Source: Lactuca virosa
Lineage: Eukaryota > Streptophyta > Magnoliopsida > Asterales > Asteraceae
DNA: 64,000 bases
Direction: 5' to 3'
Assembly: GCA_928212115.1 (NCBI GenBank)
Contig: CAKMRJ010005523.1
Coordinates: 137,607,578-137,671,577 of the forward strand
The notes beneath the pieces are model-generated. The model was not told the origin of the DNA, ran no database searches, and worked only from the letters and a program-made list of their open reading frames with translations. The translations under genes were made by a program, and so were the position numbers. Of this stretch, positions 1 to 11,800 are shown piece after piece (the first letter of the stretch is position 1; each line of letters begins with the position of its first letter).

Positions 1-415
1 TCGAAAACTACCCTTTCAAGCTTCTACATTGTAAGTATCCTCTTATATACTTACTACCTTGTAAAGACCCTTGAATTACTCCTTGAAATCAAGCTTTTCC
101 CAAGAACATGAGGTGTTTACGGCCAAGAGCATCTTCCTTGGCCGTAAACCCTAGTTAGAGGTGCATTTGAGCCATAAATCCCCCTAAAGGTTCTAAACTC
201 TTGAGTACCTCCTATGTGTAGTACTTACTAGTTATGCTACTTGAAATCATCCAAAATCAAGAGCAAAAGGTTTTACTGCCAAGACAATATCCCTGGCCGT
301 AAAACCTAATTAGTGGTGGCATAAGGACCATAACTTCTTCCTAAGGCTTAGACAAGAGACTAGAACACTCCTTCATGATTGTAAGACCTTAACACACAAA
401 ATGGTACACATTACC

Positions 416-439
416 ATGAGTTTACGGCCGTAAACTCAT
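416..439. repeat. 24-bp perfect palindrome centred on TTTACGGCCGTAAA
   Basis: A perfect inverted repeat with its centre between 427 and 428. Half-site relatives (GGCCGTAAAC or its variants) recur at about 117-125, 141-150, 276-303, 457-466 and 487-496, so it belongs to a cluster of about six related sites inside the GypA LTR. Confidence 0.85.
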
Positions 440-774
440 TAGGCCATGAACCCATGGGCCGTAAACTCATGTGAGTAATGCCATTGGGCCGTAAACTCCT
501 ATGTGAGCCCCTACATCCCTATATACAACCTATGTGGTTTAACACTTCATTACAAGTGTTTCCTAGTCCCTAAGGTTGTTCCATTTCATGATTAGTTGTT
601 ATAAAAACACTAATTAGATGCATATATGTGTCATTATATGCTAAATAGGATCCGTGTGTGCTCAAGTCTTCACTTGACACTTAGCATCCTTTACCGATCT
701 TACATTCGCATCACTCACTATAGGTGAGTTCATACCCCTTTAACTTATCTTTTAAATGATTTTAAATGCTTTAT

Positions 775-786
775 GGGGGGGGGGGG
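775..786 (+). repeat. Homopolymer run of 12 G
   Basis: An uninterrupted G tract inside the GypA LTR. Its length is likely to vary between copies and between assemblies. Confidence 0.9.
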
Positions 787-1248
787 AATACAACTAGAAA
801 CATATTAGTTTATAAAACCAATCACATATGATTTATAACTGGTGTTTCAAACAAGGATTTCTTATACTTTAAACTGTGTTTAAAACAAAGGATTTCTTCT
901 ACTTTAAACTGTCTTATCAACCAAACTGCTTTTAAATCGTTTTACAAATTGACATCAGTCATCAATATTTATTATAAACTCTTCAAATGTTTTACAAAAC
1001 TTTTTTAAAGTTATATATTGTCAAATGCATGTCTATAATGTATAGTTATATAAGTAATGTTTTAAAGGACTTAGACTGATAACTCGCTTTATTTTCCTTT
1101 TCCTTGTTTGAAGTGGCCTTAGGGTACGGTTCTTTGTCCGAATGTCGTCTAAATATTACTTATATATTATGTGTACATATGTAGATATAAAAGTACTATT
1201 AATCAGCTCTATACCTTTGGGTAGCAAAGGCATACCTTCATTCATTCA

Positions 1249-1991
1249 TGTTGGATTAATGTCTAAGTCCATAACTATAATTGGTAAGACTTGACCGACC
1301 CGGCATGGTCCATTTTGGTTGCATGGCATCATGCATTTGGATAACTATAATGAGAGAATAAACACTTAAGTTGGTTAATATATTATAAGTTCTAATATAT
1401 AATAAGGTTATTTAATTAGTATTGATCAAGAATTAATTTGGAATTAATTAAGTGATCAAAAGGAACTAATTAAATATATGCGTGATTGTGTAATCATTCA
1501 TTCTTATATATGTGGGCTTTGTGATCCAAGTTTCTTATTTGGACTAAGTCCATGGGGTGACCCATGGAGGTTAAAATCCAGGAGCATAAGGAATGGGTAA
1601 AGTTATGGTTAAGGGTGTAACCCTAATAGCCACCATATAAAAGAATCTCATGGCTCAAGAAATCGGGCACTAATGTGTGAACATGAGGGCTAGAGACGAT
1701 TTCAAGGAGTGTTCCATTTCTCAAGTCATTCCATGTGCATTTAGTGTGTGTGAACCATTTGAGGTGTCACACTTGGGGCACTAGGCACTCAAGCTTCATG
1801 GAGACAAGCTACAACACAATCAAACAAAGGTAGTATTTTATCCATTTGATTACCCAAGTATCAAGTATTGTATGTTAGATAGGGTAATAACTTGGAAAGT
1901 TCATAATTGCATGTATAGAGAGAAAACATAGATCCAAGGTATTTAGGGTGTTCATGGACACTTAGGAGTGTTAGAATGCGCAAACCCATCA
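1249..1991 (+). repeat. CopA 5' LTR
   Basis: Starts TGTTGGATTAATG and ends AACCCATCA, immediately followed by the primer binding site. A TATA-like box TATAAAAG is at 1636-1643. The 3' copy is at 15609-16370. Confidence 0.93.
1636..1643 (+). promoter_or_regulatory. LTR TATA box of CopA (TATAAAAG)
   Basis: TATA-type core promoter in the 5' LTR. The 3' LTR has the same box at 16018-16025. Its place in the LTR fits U3; no transcription start can be read from sequence. Confidence 0.55.
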
Positions 1992-1992
1992 G

Positions 1993-2005
1993 TGGTATCA
2001 GAGCC
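1993..2005 (+). other. CopA primer binding site
   Basis: TGGTATCAGAGCC lies one base after the LTR end. This is the usual plant copia site, complementary to the 3' end of initiator methionine tRNA, where minus-strand DNA synthesis is primed. Confidence 0.9.
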
Positions 2006-2650
2006 AAGGCTTGTTTTTCTGTTATACTTGCAAAATTAGCTGAAAATCGAATTGTATTAGTTTAAAAAGTTATGCTAATTACTTGAAAAAAAAAATGTGA
2101 TGTGAATTATCTTTGTTTATATGAGTTATTAGATTAAGAGAAGTTAATTGATTATGTGGTTTTCAATCCATTTTTAATCTAGAGTTGATTCAAAATGTGT
2201 TGTTGTAATTGTCCTCAAGTTATATATGAACAGTCAACTTAAGTTTTTCATAAAACTCATAAAAGTTGGGAAATGGTTACAAAATAAAGATTCTTGTCCT
2301 CATTAATGGGTTTATGACTCCATAACTTGTCCTCAAGTTATGGAGTTCAAAGTCACTTCACTAAATGATTAAAATGTGTACCTTAATTATTTCCATAAGT
2401 TACAAAAATAAGAAAAGTTACATTCTTTTTATAGTTTTTAAAGTCGTCCATACTTGTCCTCAATTTTATGGAACTTGAAGAGTTTTTTTTTTAATTAAAA
2501 CTACTGTAAAACACATAAGTTAGGGAATTAATTAGTTTTGAATATTTGCAAACTTGCCCTCTAAGTTTTGGAATTTTAAATTTTTCCCATGAATACTTTA
2601 ATTCCAAGTTAGCCCTTAGAATTTTTAAAGTTAAAATTCAACCCTTATAC
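2006..2650 (+). other. CopA leader, first part
   Basis: A/T-rich non-coding leader between PBS and gag. It contains several copies of a TGTCCTCAAGTTATGG-like motif shared with the other copia leaders. It stops at 2650, where CopB entered; the target duplicate TATAC is at 2646-2650 and 10399-10403. The leader resumes at 10404. Confidence 0.85.
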
Positions 2651-3420
2651 TGATGGGTTTTGAGCATTCTAACACTTCCTAAGTGTACATGCAACCCTAA
2701 TAACCTTGGATCTATGTTTGTCTAATTATCATGCAAAGTTGAATTCCAAGGTTATATTCCTATCTAGCATACATGGGGAACAAATTTTAACTTGCATGAA
2801 AGATAGAATAACTTACCTTGTTGTTGCTTATGATCCTTGAAACCTTGTGAGCCTAGCACCCCAAGTGTGATGCCTCAAATGCTTCACACAACACCAAATG
2901 CTTTTGGAATGACTTTAGAGAGAATACACACTTCTAAAAATCGGCCTAGCCCTCTTGTTTCTTATGTGTAGCCGATTTTGGTGGAGAATGGGTTTCTTAT
3001 ATAGTGTTGACACATCTAGGGTTACACCATGTAAACCCTAATGTGTCATGACTCTTCATTTCCATGACCCATGGGTTTGTAACTCCCATGGAGCATCCAT
3101 GGCATCCTATGGGTGGAACCTAACTTGATAATCCATGGAGCCTCTTAGCCCACTATATAAGATATGGAAGATTTACATAATCTACCCATATTTAATTAGT
3201 TATCTTTGATCACTTAATTAATTCTAAATTAATTCTTGATCAAACTAATTAAATAATATTATTAATATATTAGAACTTATATATATTAATAAACCATAAG
3301 TGTTATTTCTCTCATTTTAGTTTATCCAATTGCATGGTGCCATGCAACCCAAATGGACCATGCCGGGTCGGGTCAAGTACATACCAGAAATAGTTATGGA
3401 CTTAGACACCTTATCCAACA
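2651..3420 (-). repeat. CopB 3' LTR
   Basis: On the minus strand it starts TGTTGGATAAGG and ends AACCCATCA, 770 bp. The 5' LTR is 50 bp shorter because of one internal deletion. A TATATAAG box is at 2996-3003 (minus strand). Confidence 0.95.
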
Positions 3421-3434
3421 GTCTCCCACTTGGG
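3421..3434 (-). other. CopB polypurine tract
   Basis: CCCAAGTGGGAGAC on the minus strand directly abuts the 3' LTR; this is the plus-strand primer position in LTR retrotransposons. Confidence 0.85.
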
Positions 3435-4144
3435 CAATCGTAGCTCTTTTCAAGGTCTTCTCGGACACTGCGGAAGATGAATGATGATACCGCCATTTAA
3501 GATTAAGTGATCAGATAATCCTCTGTTCTTCAGATATCAAGCCGGACAAATACATGGAACACTGTGTTAACTGTAGTCCAGCAGTTTGTTTCCTTTTCTC
3601 GATTGTTTGACAAAGAACTTAATTGAACACAATCAACTTAGTTACTGACCGGGCCCGGTACATAGGTCAAAACAAAATCATAATTATACACAAAAGCACG
3701 TTTATAACATCGAGTTACCAATGCGTTAACGTACAATCAATGCATAACCAACTCATAAGTAACAAATCATATCTCTAGGTTTGAAGACTTATATGATATT
3801 ACCGTCTCACGATCACTCGAGATAAATTCCATGAAGTGATTCCAGTGAGCGTGGGTTGAGTCAATGCTCATAACTTATGAGCACTCATGAGTGTTTGTAG
3901 CCATGGCCAACAACTTAGACCTCTGCAACCAATCATGACAGTCTTGATTCATACCTACTTCCGACATATGACCGACTGTGGAGGTTCGAATAATATGATA
4001 TACCAAACATAATTATTCTGGAAGTCAAAACATGCAAAAGAAATATAGTAAACAATCGACAAGAGATAGCAACACTTTACTCATAAATAAAACACCTTTT
4101 ATTCATCATCTAATGTCAATTACACTTTACAAATTTCAGGTTAT
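3435..4144 (-). other. CopB 3' untranslated region
   Basis: Non-coding stretch between the canonical pol stop (4145-4147) and the PPT. It aligns by eye with 52923-53745 of CopE, but lacks roughly 90 bases that CopE keeps near 53395-53470. Confidence 0.75.
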
Positions 4145-7100
4145 CTAACTACTAAATCTAATATCATCCTTCAGCCCTTATGCTCCGAGCATGCTGGAGA
4201 TGCTTAACCCGAGTCAGTCCCTTCATGAGGGGATCTGCTGGATTCTCATCCGATGATACCCTCTTTGCCACGAGGAGTCCTTCTTCTATTCGATGTCTGA
4301 TGAAATGGTATTTTCTGTCGATGTGTCTGGATCTCCCGTGATCCCTTGGTTCCTTGGCTAAGGCAACTGCATTTTCACTATCACAAAAAATTTCCATTGG
4401 CTCTTTAATAGCTGGTACAACTCCAAGGTCTCCAATGAAGTTCTTCAGCCATATCGCCTCCTTTGCTGCCTCGCTAGCTGCTATATACTCTGATTCGCAA
4501 GTTGAATCAGCCACTGTCTCTTGCTTGGAACTCTTCCAAGAAATTGCTCCTCCATTTAAGGTAAAGACCCAGCCTGACTGAGAGCGGAAATTATCCCTAT
4601 CAGTCTGAAAGCTAGCATCACTATACCCTACAACTCTCAAGTCTTCACTCCCACCGAGGGTAAGGACCCAATCCTTAGTCCTCCGTAGGTACTTGAGGAT
4701 ATTCTTTACCGCAGTCCAGTGTGCCTTGCCAGGGTTCCCCTGATACCTGCTAACCATGCTCAAAGCAAAGGCTACATCAGGTCGAGTACACGTCATAGCA
4801 TACATGATCGATCCTACAGCCGAAGCATAAGGTATTTCGACTCATTTCTGCTATCTCAACCTCAGTACTAGGGCTTTGTGTCTTACTCAATCTGGCATTA
4901 CTCTGGATGGGTAACTCTCCTTTCTTGGAGTCCTGCATGCCGAATCTCTTCAACACCTTATCCAAGTAAGTACTCTGACTAAGTCCAATTAGTCTTTTAC
5001 TCCGGTCTCTCAAGATCCTTATCCCTAGAATATAGGCAGCTTCTCCTAGGTCCTTCATAGAGAAACACTTCCCAAGCCAGGACTTAACTTCCTGCAGAGT
5101 TGGGATGTCATTTCCTATGAGTAGTATGTCATCCACATACAATACCAAAAAGCTAACTATACTCCCACTAGCCTTGACATATACACAAGATTCATCTTCA
5201 CTCCTAGAAAAGCCAAATTCCTTGACTTTCTCATCAAAGCAAAGATTCCATCTGCGAGGTGCTTGCTTTAACCCATAAATGGATTTCTCAAGCTTACACA
5301 CTCTATTAGGGTACTCTGTATTGACAAAACCCTCTGGCTGACTCATGTAAACATCCTCAGCCAACTTTCCATTAAGGAAAGCGGTTTTGACATCCATTTG
5401 CCATATTTCATAGTCATGAAATGCGGCTATGGCTAACAGAACCCTAATAGACTTAATCTTGGCCACTGGAGAAAAGGTCTCATCATAATCAACTCCCGGA
5501 GTTTGTGAGAAACCCTTTGCAACCAGTCGTGCCTTATAAGTGTGTACATTACCATCCATGTCGGTCTTCTTCTTGAAGATCCATTTGCACCCTACAGTCT
5601 TACGACCTGGTACATTCTCAACCAAGTTCCAAACTTGATTGTCATACATGGACTGTATCTCGCTGTCCATTGCCTCTTTCCACTTGGCTGACTCAGGGCC
5701 TGCCATGGCTTCCGCGTAACTGTTAGGTTCATCCAGACCTATCAGTGTCTCATCACTGATAAGTGTATCACCTTTGCAGTAATATGGAATCCATAGTAAT
5801 GCTCAGGTGCATTCCTAACCCTTGTGGAACGCCTCAGAGGTACAGACTTGTCAATTGGCTCAACAGAAGTTTCCTCCTCAAGTTGAGTGCTAGGGTTTGA
5901 AGTTCCTTCACCACTTGACTCTTGAATTTCTTCAAGGTCAACTTGCCTCCCACTGTCTCCTTGGCTTATGAACTCTCTCTCTCGAAAGAAAGCCCTCCTA
6001 GCTACAAAGACCACATTCTCACTAGGTCTGTAGAAGAGGTAACCAAAGGATTTCTGTGGGTAGCCGATGAAAATACACCTCTCACTTCGAGGTTCGAGCT
6101 TATCATGAGTCTCGCGTCTCACGAAAGCCTCGCAACCCCAAATCTTAATGTGGTCTAGTTTGGGTACTTTACCAGTCCACATCTCATGAGGAGTTTTGGC
6201 AACTTTCTTTGTGGGAACTAGATTAAGGATATGGGCGGCAGTCTCTAAGGCATACCCCCAAAATGAGATTGGTAGCGAAGCTCGACTCATCATGGAACGA
6301 ACCATATCCAACAAGGTTCGATTACGCCTCTCAGCTACACCATTCAACTGCGGTGTCCTGGGAGGTGTCAATTGTGAGACAATCCCACATTCCCTAAGAT
6401 AGTCGAGGAACTCTGAACTAAGATACTCACCACCTCGATCGGATCGAAGCATCTTAATGTTCCTGCCCAATTGATTCTCGACTTCCTTTTTAAACTCTTT
6501 AAACCTCTCAAAAGTCTCTGACTTATGCTTGATTAAGTAGACATATCCATATCTACTGTAATCATCAGTAAAAGTCAAATAATAACGATTAGCATCCCTT
6601 GTGGCATGTTTGAAGGGCCCACACACATCCGTGTGTATAAGATCCAACAAACCTTCACCCCTCTCACAAGAACCTGTGAAGGGTGACTTTGTCATTTTTC
6701 CAAGTAAGCATGATTCGCAACTATCATCTGACTTTAGGTCAAATGACTCCAATACTCCATCCTTTTGGAGTTGGCCTATGCGTTTCTTGCTTATATGTCC
6801 AAGACGACAATGCCATAATGATGCTTTATCCAAGTTATTATCATTAACAGAATCAATACACAATACATTATTTCCTAAGTTATCAACCACAGATACAGTT
6901 TCATACACACCATCACAAGGTAATGCTTTAAAATAAAGAACATTATTAAAGAAAGCATTAATCGAACCAACTTCATTATCAAATGAAAAGGTGAAACCTT
7001 GTTTATACAATGCATGAAAGGAAATAATATTTCTTGCCATTTCTGGCGAATAACAACATTTATTCAAATCTAAACTAAACCCACTACTTAGCGATAAAGT

Positions 7101-7310
7101 ATAAACTCCAATCTTGGTGACAGGTAAAGCTTTCCTATTCCCCATGATTAAGTTTATTCTTCCATGCTCCACATTCTCACTTCTTCTTAGTCCCTGCAAA
7201 TCAGAACAGATATGAATACCACAACCGGTATCAAGGACCCAAGAGTTAGAATGGGGTGAGTTATTAGATAAGATAGTGTAAATACCTGCATGGTTGGGTT
7301 AACTTTCCCA
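4145..7310 (-). pseudogene. pol: CopB pol: protease, integrase, RT, RNase H (frameshifted)
   Basis: The protease motif WVLDTGCG is encoded with DTG at 7224-7232. It is followed by the pre-integrase domain (LWHCRLGH), integrase core (HTDVCGPF, RSDRGGEY, NGVAERRNR), reverse transcriptase with YVDD at 5128-5139, and RNase H (YSDASFQTD, CDSEN, SRHIDRKYHFIRH). Frame is lost at about 7300 (one base missing before the protease), 5778, 4833 and 4170, each a single-base change against CopE. The 4170 change alters the C-terminus. The frame is otherwise open for long stretches (7199-5742, 5706-4777, 4805-4164), so the decay is recent or technical. The enzymes would make and insert cDNA in virus-like particles if intact. 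Confidence 0.9.
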
Positions 7311-8187
7311 TCCTTCACATCTTGCTGGTACTTTGGGCAGTTCCGCTTCCAATGTGACTTTTCATGGCAATAGAAGCATTCAGCCTCTTTAGGGTCAGAA
7401 GAAGGAGTGACAAAACCTTTCTTGGTTCCACTTGAAGAAGAGCCATCAAGGGTCCTAGCCTTGGTACCCTTCGAAGAGCTCTTCCTCTTCTTCCCTCTAC
7501 CTTTCCCGATTGCCAAAACCGGGGCGGAGTTTGGAGTAGGAGTGTTAACAACCGACTTACCCTTAAGACCTGTTTTTGCGGTCTTGAGGAGTCCCTGAAG
7601 TTTGCTGAGTGTGACCTCTTCCTTATTCATGTGATATGTCATGCGGAATTGATCATAGCACGATGGTAAGGAGTGCAAAATGATATCTATTGCAAGCTCC
7701 TCAGGGAAGTTCACATTAAGCTTCAGCAACCGATCCACATACCTTTGCATTTTCTGCATGTGGCTCGTGACGGATTCCTCGTCCTTCATCATGGTTGTTA
7801 TGATAGAGCATATGATTTCATACCTCTCTTGTCGTGCACTTTGATGGTATCTTTCCATCAGATCTTGGTGCTTTTCAAAAGGGTAGAAGTCCTCATAGGA
7901 CTTTTGGAGTTCCGTGTCATGGTGGCCAACATGATGCATGCCACTTTTGTAGCATCCCTTTCATGTGCCCGGAAGTCAGCGATCTCCTGGGGAGTTGCAG
8001 TGGTCTCATCAATCTCCTTAAGCTCCTTGTCAAGGACATATTCTTTGTCCTCGTAGCGGGTAATCATCCTGATGTTTCTGATCCATTCATTGAAGTTGGA
8101 TCCATCAAAAGTGACTTTCCCACACAAGTTCATAAGGGTAAAGGAGCCATTAGGATTAGAGCCAGAAGCAGCATTGTTTGAAGACAT
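7300..8187 (-). pseudogene. gag: CopB gag with CCHC zinc knuckle (frameshifted)
   Basis: Starts MSSNNAASGSNPNGSF at ATG 8185-8187, the same start as CopE gag. The body is the copia gag fold (FDGSNFNEWIRNIRM, ELQKSYEDFYPFE, LAIDIILHSLPSCYDQF). A basic serine-rich stretch then leads to a zinc knuckle of form CX2CX4HX4C (CFYCHEKSHWKRNC) at 7337-7378. One missing base near 7925 shifts the frame after residue 88 or so. Gag would form the particle shell and bind genomic RNA through the knuckle. Confidence 0.9.
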
Positions 8188-8983
8188 CTGAAAGAAGAGA
8201 ACAAGATTAGTTTAGATATTAAGAGAGTCCTTAATAAAACACCCAAATGTAATATTAAGGCTAGGATCCAATCACAATATATTATAACTTAGAAGAGGTA
8301 TGCCGTAATCCAAGCTATAACATATTTGAAAGGTAGGTGAATGACGATTCACCAATTTCCACCATGAAAAACGAAATATAAATATTAGGTTTTTAATTGG
8401 TTCTTAGAAATTCCTAGATTCTTTTGAGATTCAATGAACTTTTCAAAGGCATGTTTCAATCTCGAGTGTGCCCTCCAAGTTTTGTGACTGGGATACCGAG
8501 GATCACAAAACGAGGTGTGAAGTAACCATGCAAATCACTTGGTACCCTCAAGGTTTATCACTCAATCGATGTGCCGGTAAACCACACACGCTCCACCGAT
8601 GCTATGGTAAACCTTAAGTCACCCTTTACCTACCTTGTTAAGTCCAAGTTAGTGTGCCGGTTAACCACACACGCTCCACCAACGACTTAAACAAAGTGTA
8701 AAGTGTAATTTCATGGATTAGCACCTTATTCACATTTTCCTAAAGTAACTAAGATTGGGAATTTAATAAAAGCATTTAGTTACTTTATAATATTCATCAT
8801 ACTTTTAATGAGAATTTATAAGTCCTTGTCTTACCCGTTCGGCTAACGACCCTCCACCGATCAAGGAAGCGGTGGGTGAGAGTGGACACCCATTAAGTTG
8901 CCATTTTATAGGCAACAACCTTATACCCCCTTATAGACCGGCTTCGTGAATGAGGCGTACTAGCGGTAAGACGACTTGACGTT

Positions 8984-9038
<55 letters not shown>

Positions 9039-9665
9039 ATAGATATCCGTAACTTATAATATTATAAAGTATAAGGGTTGAATTTTAACTTTTAAAATTC
9101 TAAGGGTTGGAACTAAAGTTTTAATCAAGACTTTACATGTTCCAAAACTTGAGGGGAAGTTTTGTAAACTTCCAAAACTTTTAATTTCTTATAACTTATG
9201 AATTAATTGAGTAATAAAAATGAAGACTCTTCATTTTTATAACTCTTGTGTTCTTTTAATGGCTTTAATAAAAGTGAGACTTTTGGTTTTCCATAACTTG
9301 AGGACAAGTTATGGACTCCATTAAAACACATTATGATCATGAATTAAACTACCATGAAGGTTACAAACAATTCCTATGATCATCTAATCTTCATAAGTTC
9401 AAGAACATGAATATGAACACTTTCAAGAATCAAAAATTACACTTAAAAAAAACTTGTAATTTTAATAATTGCTATTGTAAATGGATTAGCATAAACATTA
9501 CACCATCTAAAACAAGCTTTAAAACATCAAAACAGTTTAGGGTAATGTTTCTAGTCCATATCCAGCAACAAATGTGCAAACTTTCATACGAGCAGAAAAC
9601 AGAAAAACGGTTTTTTTTCAAACGCATTGCACACAAAAAAAAACAACAACAACAAACAAACCTAG
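8188..9665 (-). other. CopB leader with conserved hairpins
   Basis: A 1.5-kb non-coding leader between PBS and gag. It holds four candidate RNA hairpins, seen in minus-strand sense: 8275-8328, 8336-8353, 8565-8600 and 8648-8683. Each has a counterpart in the other copia leaders. It also has a long (AT)n run at 8989-9041. No open frame here has copia or other recognisable similarity. Confidence 0.75.
8989..9041. repeat. (AT)n microsatellite in CopB leader
   Basis: About 50 bases of alternating A and T with one phase break near 9028. The other copia leaders carry an AT tract of different length at the matching place. Confidence 0.9.
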
Positions 9666-9677
9666 GCTCTGATACCA
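9666..9677 (-). other. CopB primer binding site
   Basis: TGGTATCAGAGC on the minus strand, one base from the 5' LTR; initiator Met-tRNA type. Confidence 0.9.
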
Positions 9678-9678
9678 C

Positions 9679-10398
9679 TGATGGGTTTTGAGCATTCTAA
9701 CACTTCCTAAGTGTACATGCAACCCTAATAACCTTGGATCTTTGTTTGTCTAATTATCATGCAAAGTTGAATTCCAAGGTTATATTCCTATCTAGCATAC
9801 ATGGGGAACAAATTTTAACTTGCATGAAAGATAGAATAACTTACCTTGTTGTTGCTTATGATCCTTGAAACCTTGTGAGCCTAGCACCCCAAGTGTGATG
9901 CCTCAAATGCTTCACACAACACCAAATGCTTTTGGAATGACTTTAGAGAGAATACACACTTCTAAAATCGGCCTAGCCCTCTTGTTTCTTATGTGTAGCC
10001 GATTTTGGTGGAGAATGAGTTTCTTATATAGTGTTGACACATCTAGGGTTACACCATGTAAACCCTAATGTGTCATGACTCTTCATTTCCATGACCCATG
10101 GGTTTGTAAATCCCATGGAGCATCCATGGAGCATCCTATGGAAGATTTACATAATTTACCCATATATTTAATTAGTTATCTTTTGATCACTTAATTAATT
10201 CTAAATTAATTCTTGATCAAACTAATTAAATAATATTATTAATATATTAGAACTTATAATATATTAATAAACCATAAGTGTTATTTCTCTCATTTTAGTT
10301 TATCCAATTGCATGGTGCCATGCAACCCAAATGGACCATGCCGGGTCGGGTCAAGTACATACCAGAAATAGTTATGGACTTAGACACCTTATCCAACA
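9679..10398 (-). repeat. CopB 5' LTR
   Basis: 720 bp, same ends as the 3' LTR at 2651-3420. A deletion of about 50 bp near 10140 removes the segment that in the 3' LTR spans about 3105-3160. The TATA box is at 10023-10030 (minus strand). Confidence 0.94.
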
Positions 10399-10403
10399 TA
10401 TAC

Positions 10404-11214
10404 TTTATAGTATTATAAGTTAATAATAAATATATGTATAAGAGCAAGTCAGTCTTACCGTTAGTAGGCCTCATTCACGAAGCCGGTCTATAAGGGGGGG
10501 TATAAGGTTACCTGCCTATCTCACGGTGTCCACTCTCACCCCCGCTTCCTTGACTGGTGGAGGGTCGTTAGTCGAACGGGTAGGACAAGGACTATAATTC
10601 TCCCTTCATTTAAAGTATTAATGATAAATACTAAGTAACTAAACTTTTTATAAATTCCCAATCTTAGTTACTTAGGAAAATGTGAATAAGGTGCTAATCC
10701 ATGAAATTACACTTTACCTTTGTTTAAAACCATTAGTGGAGCGTGTGTGTTAACCGACCACTAACCTGGATTTAACAAAGTAGGCAAAGGGTAACTTAAT
10801 ATTTATCATAGTATCGGTGGAGCTCGTGTGGTTAACCGGCACATCGATTGAGGGGTTAAATATTAAGGGTACCAAGTATATTTGCATGGTTACTTCACAC
10901 CTTGTTTTGTGATCCTTGGCATCCCAGTCACAAAACCTGAAGGGCACACTCGAGAGTGAAACATGCCATTGAAAAGTTCAATGAATCTCAAAAGATCTAG
11001 GAGTTTCAAATCCAATTAAAAACCTAATTACATTATTTCGTTTTTCATGGTGGAAATTGGTAATCGTCATTTACCTACCTTCAACTATTTTATAACTCGG
11101 ATTACGGCATCCCTCTTCCAGTTATAAATAGGTTGTTGGATCCTAGCCTTAATATTTCATATTGGGTGTTATATTAAGGACTTTAGATCAACTATCTTGA
11201 ATATCTCCCAAAAG
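10404..11214 (+). other. CopA leader, second part, with conserved hairpins
   Basis: It resumes the leader cut by CopB and runs to the gag ATG. Candidate hairpins matching those of the other copia leaders lie at 10733-10764, 10813-10848, 11059-11075 and 11082-11135. AT-rich tract near 10423-10438 is short here. Confidence 0.75.
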
Positions 11215-11800
11215 ATGTCTAGTTCAGACATCTATGATCTTCCCAAATCTCTTGGAACTTTACTTCCTACACCTCCTCCAATTATTCTCCCTAACCCACA
11301 AGTTCAAGGTCACTCAAGCCCTAATGGCAAGCAAGGTCTATGTGTGATCACATCTTAGAGATGAAGTCACATATTGACAAGCTGGGAGAGTTGGGTGTCA
11401 AAGTCTTGAGAAAGTTGGATGTTCAATCACTTTCTAAGTCACATAGTGAGTTCCTTTGGGACTACTATGAAACAGACTATGACATGAACCTTAATGATCA
11501 TATCTATTTGCTTGGTGCTGCTGAATCAGCAATGATTTGGAACGATAGTAAAGCAAATTTGATTAGAAGATCAACTTCCAAAAAACTTTATGGACAATGA
11601 CAATGGTGACACTGGAAATCCAGAAAAAGCATTCTCTTCCCAATGGAAAGGGATTGGCCATAGTCAACTAGGTTGACCAAATGGTAAGGAGAAAGGCTAA
11701 GTCTGAGATAGTCCCATTACCAAAGGGTCCATATGTTTATTTTGCCAAAGGAAGGGGCGTTGATTGCAAAGCTGCCAAGTTTACCTAAGGATGTTAAAGT
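11215..11800 (+). pseudogene. gag: CopA gag remnant
   Basis: The frame starts MSSSDIYDLPKSLGTLLPTP at ATG 11215 and stops at 11356-11358. A GT duplication near 11342 shifts it, and the gag continues in the next frame as CDHILEMKSHIDKLGELGV to 11600. After that a broken zinc-knuckle region can be followed (CLFCQRKGR near 11730) with stops inside. This gag type (HILEMKSHIDKLGELG) differs from the MSSNNAASG type of CopB to CopE, so CopA is a separate lineage even though its LTR and leader are related. Confidence 0.7.

Larger units (their letters stand above)
1..1248 (+). repeat. GypA LTR, left part (Ty3/gypsy, plus orientation)
   Basis: No coding sequence is visible. I read this as the body of a long gypsy LTR because it is continuous with 16376-17700 once CopA is removed (TSD ATTCA), and that part ends in a gypsy LTR terminus (GGTGTGACA). 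The segment GTGAGTTCATACCCCT near 725-740 is found inverted in the GypB 5' LTR near 26219-26234, which ties the two LTR families together. The LTR start lies left of the window. Short palindromic motifs built on GGCCGTAAAC occur at 110-500 and a run of 12 G at 775-786. Confidence 0.7.
2651..10398 (-). mobile_element. CopB: full-length Ty1/copia element nested in CopA leader
   Basis: Read on the minus strand: 5' LTR 9679-10398, PBS 9666-9677, leader to 8188, gag-pol 8187-4145, 3' untranslated region, PPT 3421-3434, 3' LTR 2651-3420. The 5-bp target duplication TATAC is perfect (2646-2650 and 10399-10403). All protein motifs are recognisable but at least five single-base indels break the frame. 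Its internal sequence is almost the same as CopE. Confidence 0.96.

Noticed and set aside
1993..2005. Possible tRNA gene fragment
   Set aside because: Only the stretch complementary to the tRNA 3' end is present, next to an LTR end; it is a primer binding site.
7834..8181. Plus-strand open frames opposite CopB gag, and their counterparts opposite the other gag and pol genes
   Set aside because: They recur in every copy only because they are the antisense of conserved gag-pol; no independent protein pattern.
11340..11600. Small host gene of 86 codons
   Set aside because: The sequence is the middle of a copia gag, preceded by its own start region in another frame and followed by a broken zinc knuckle.
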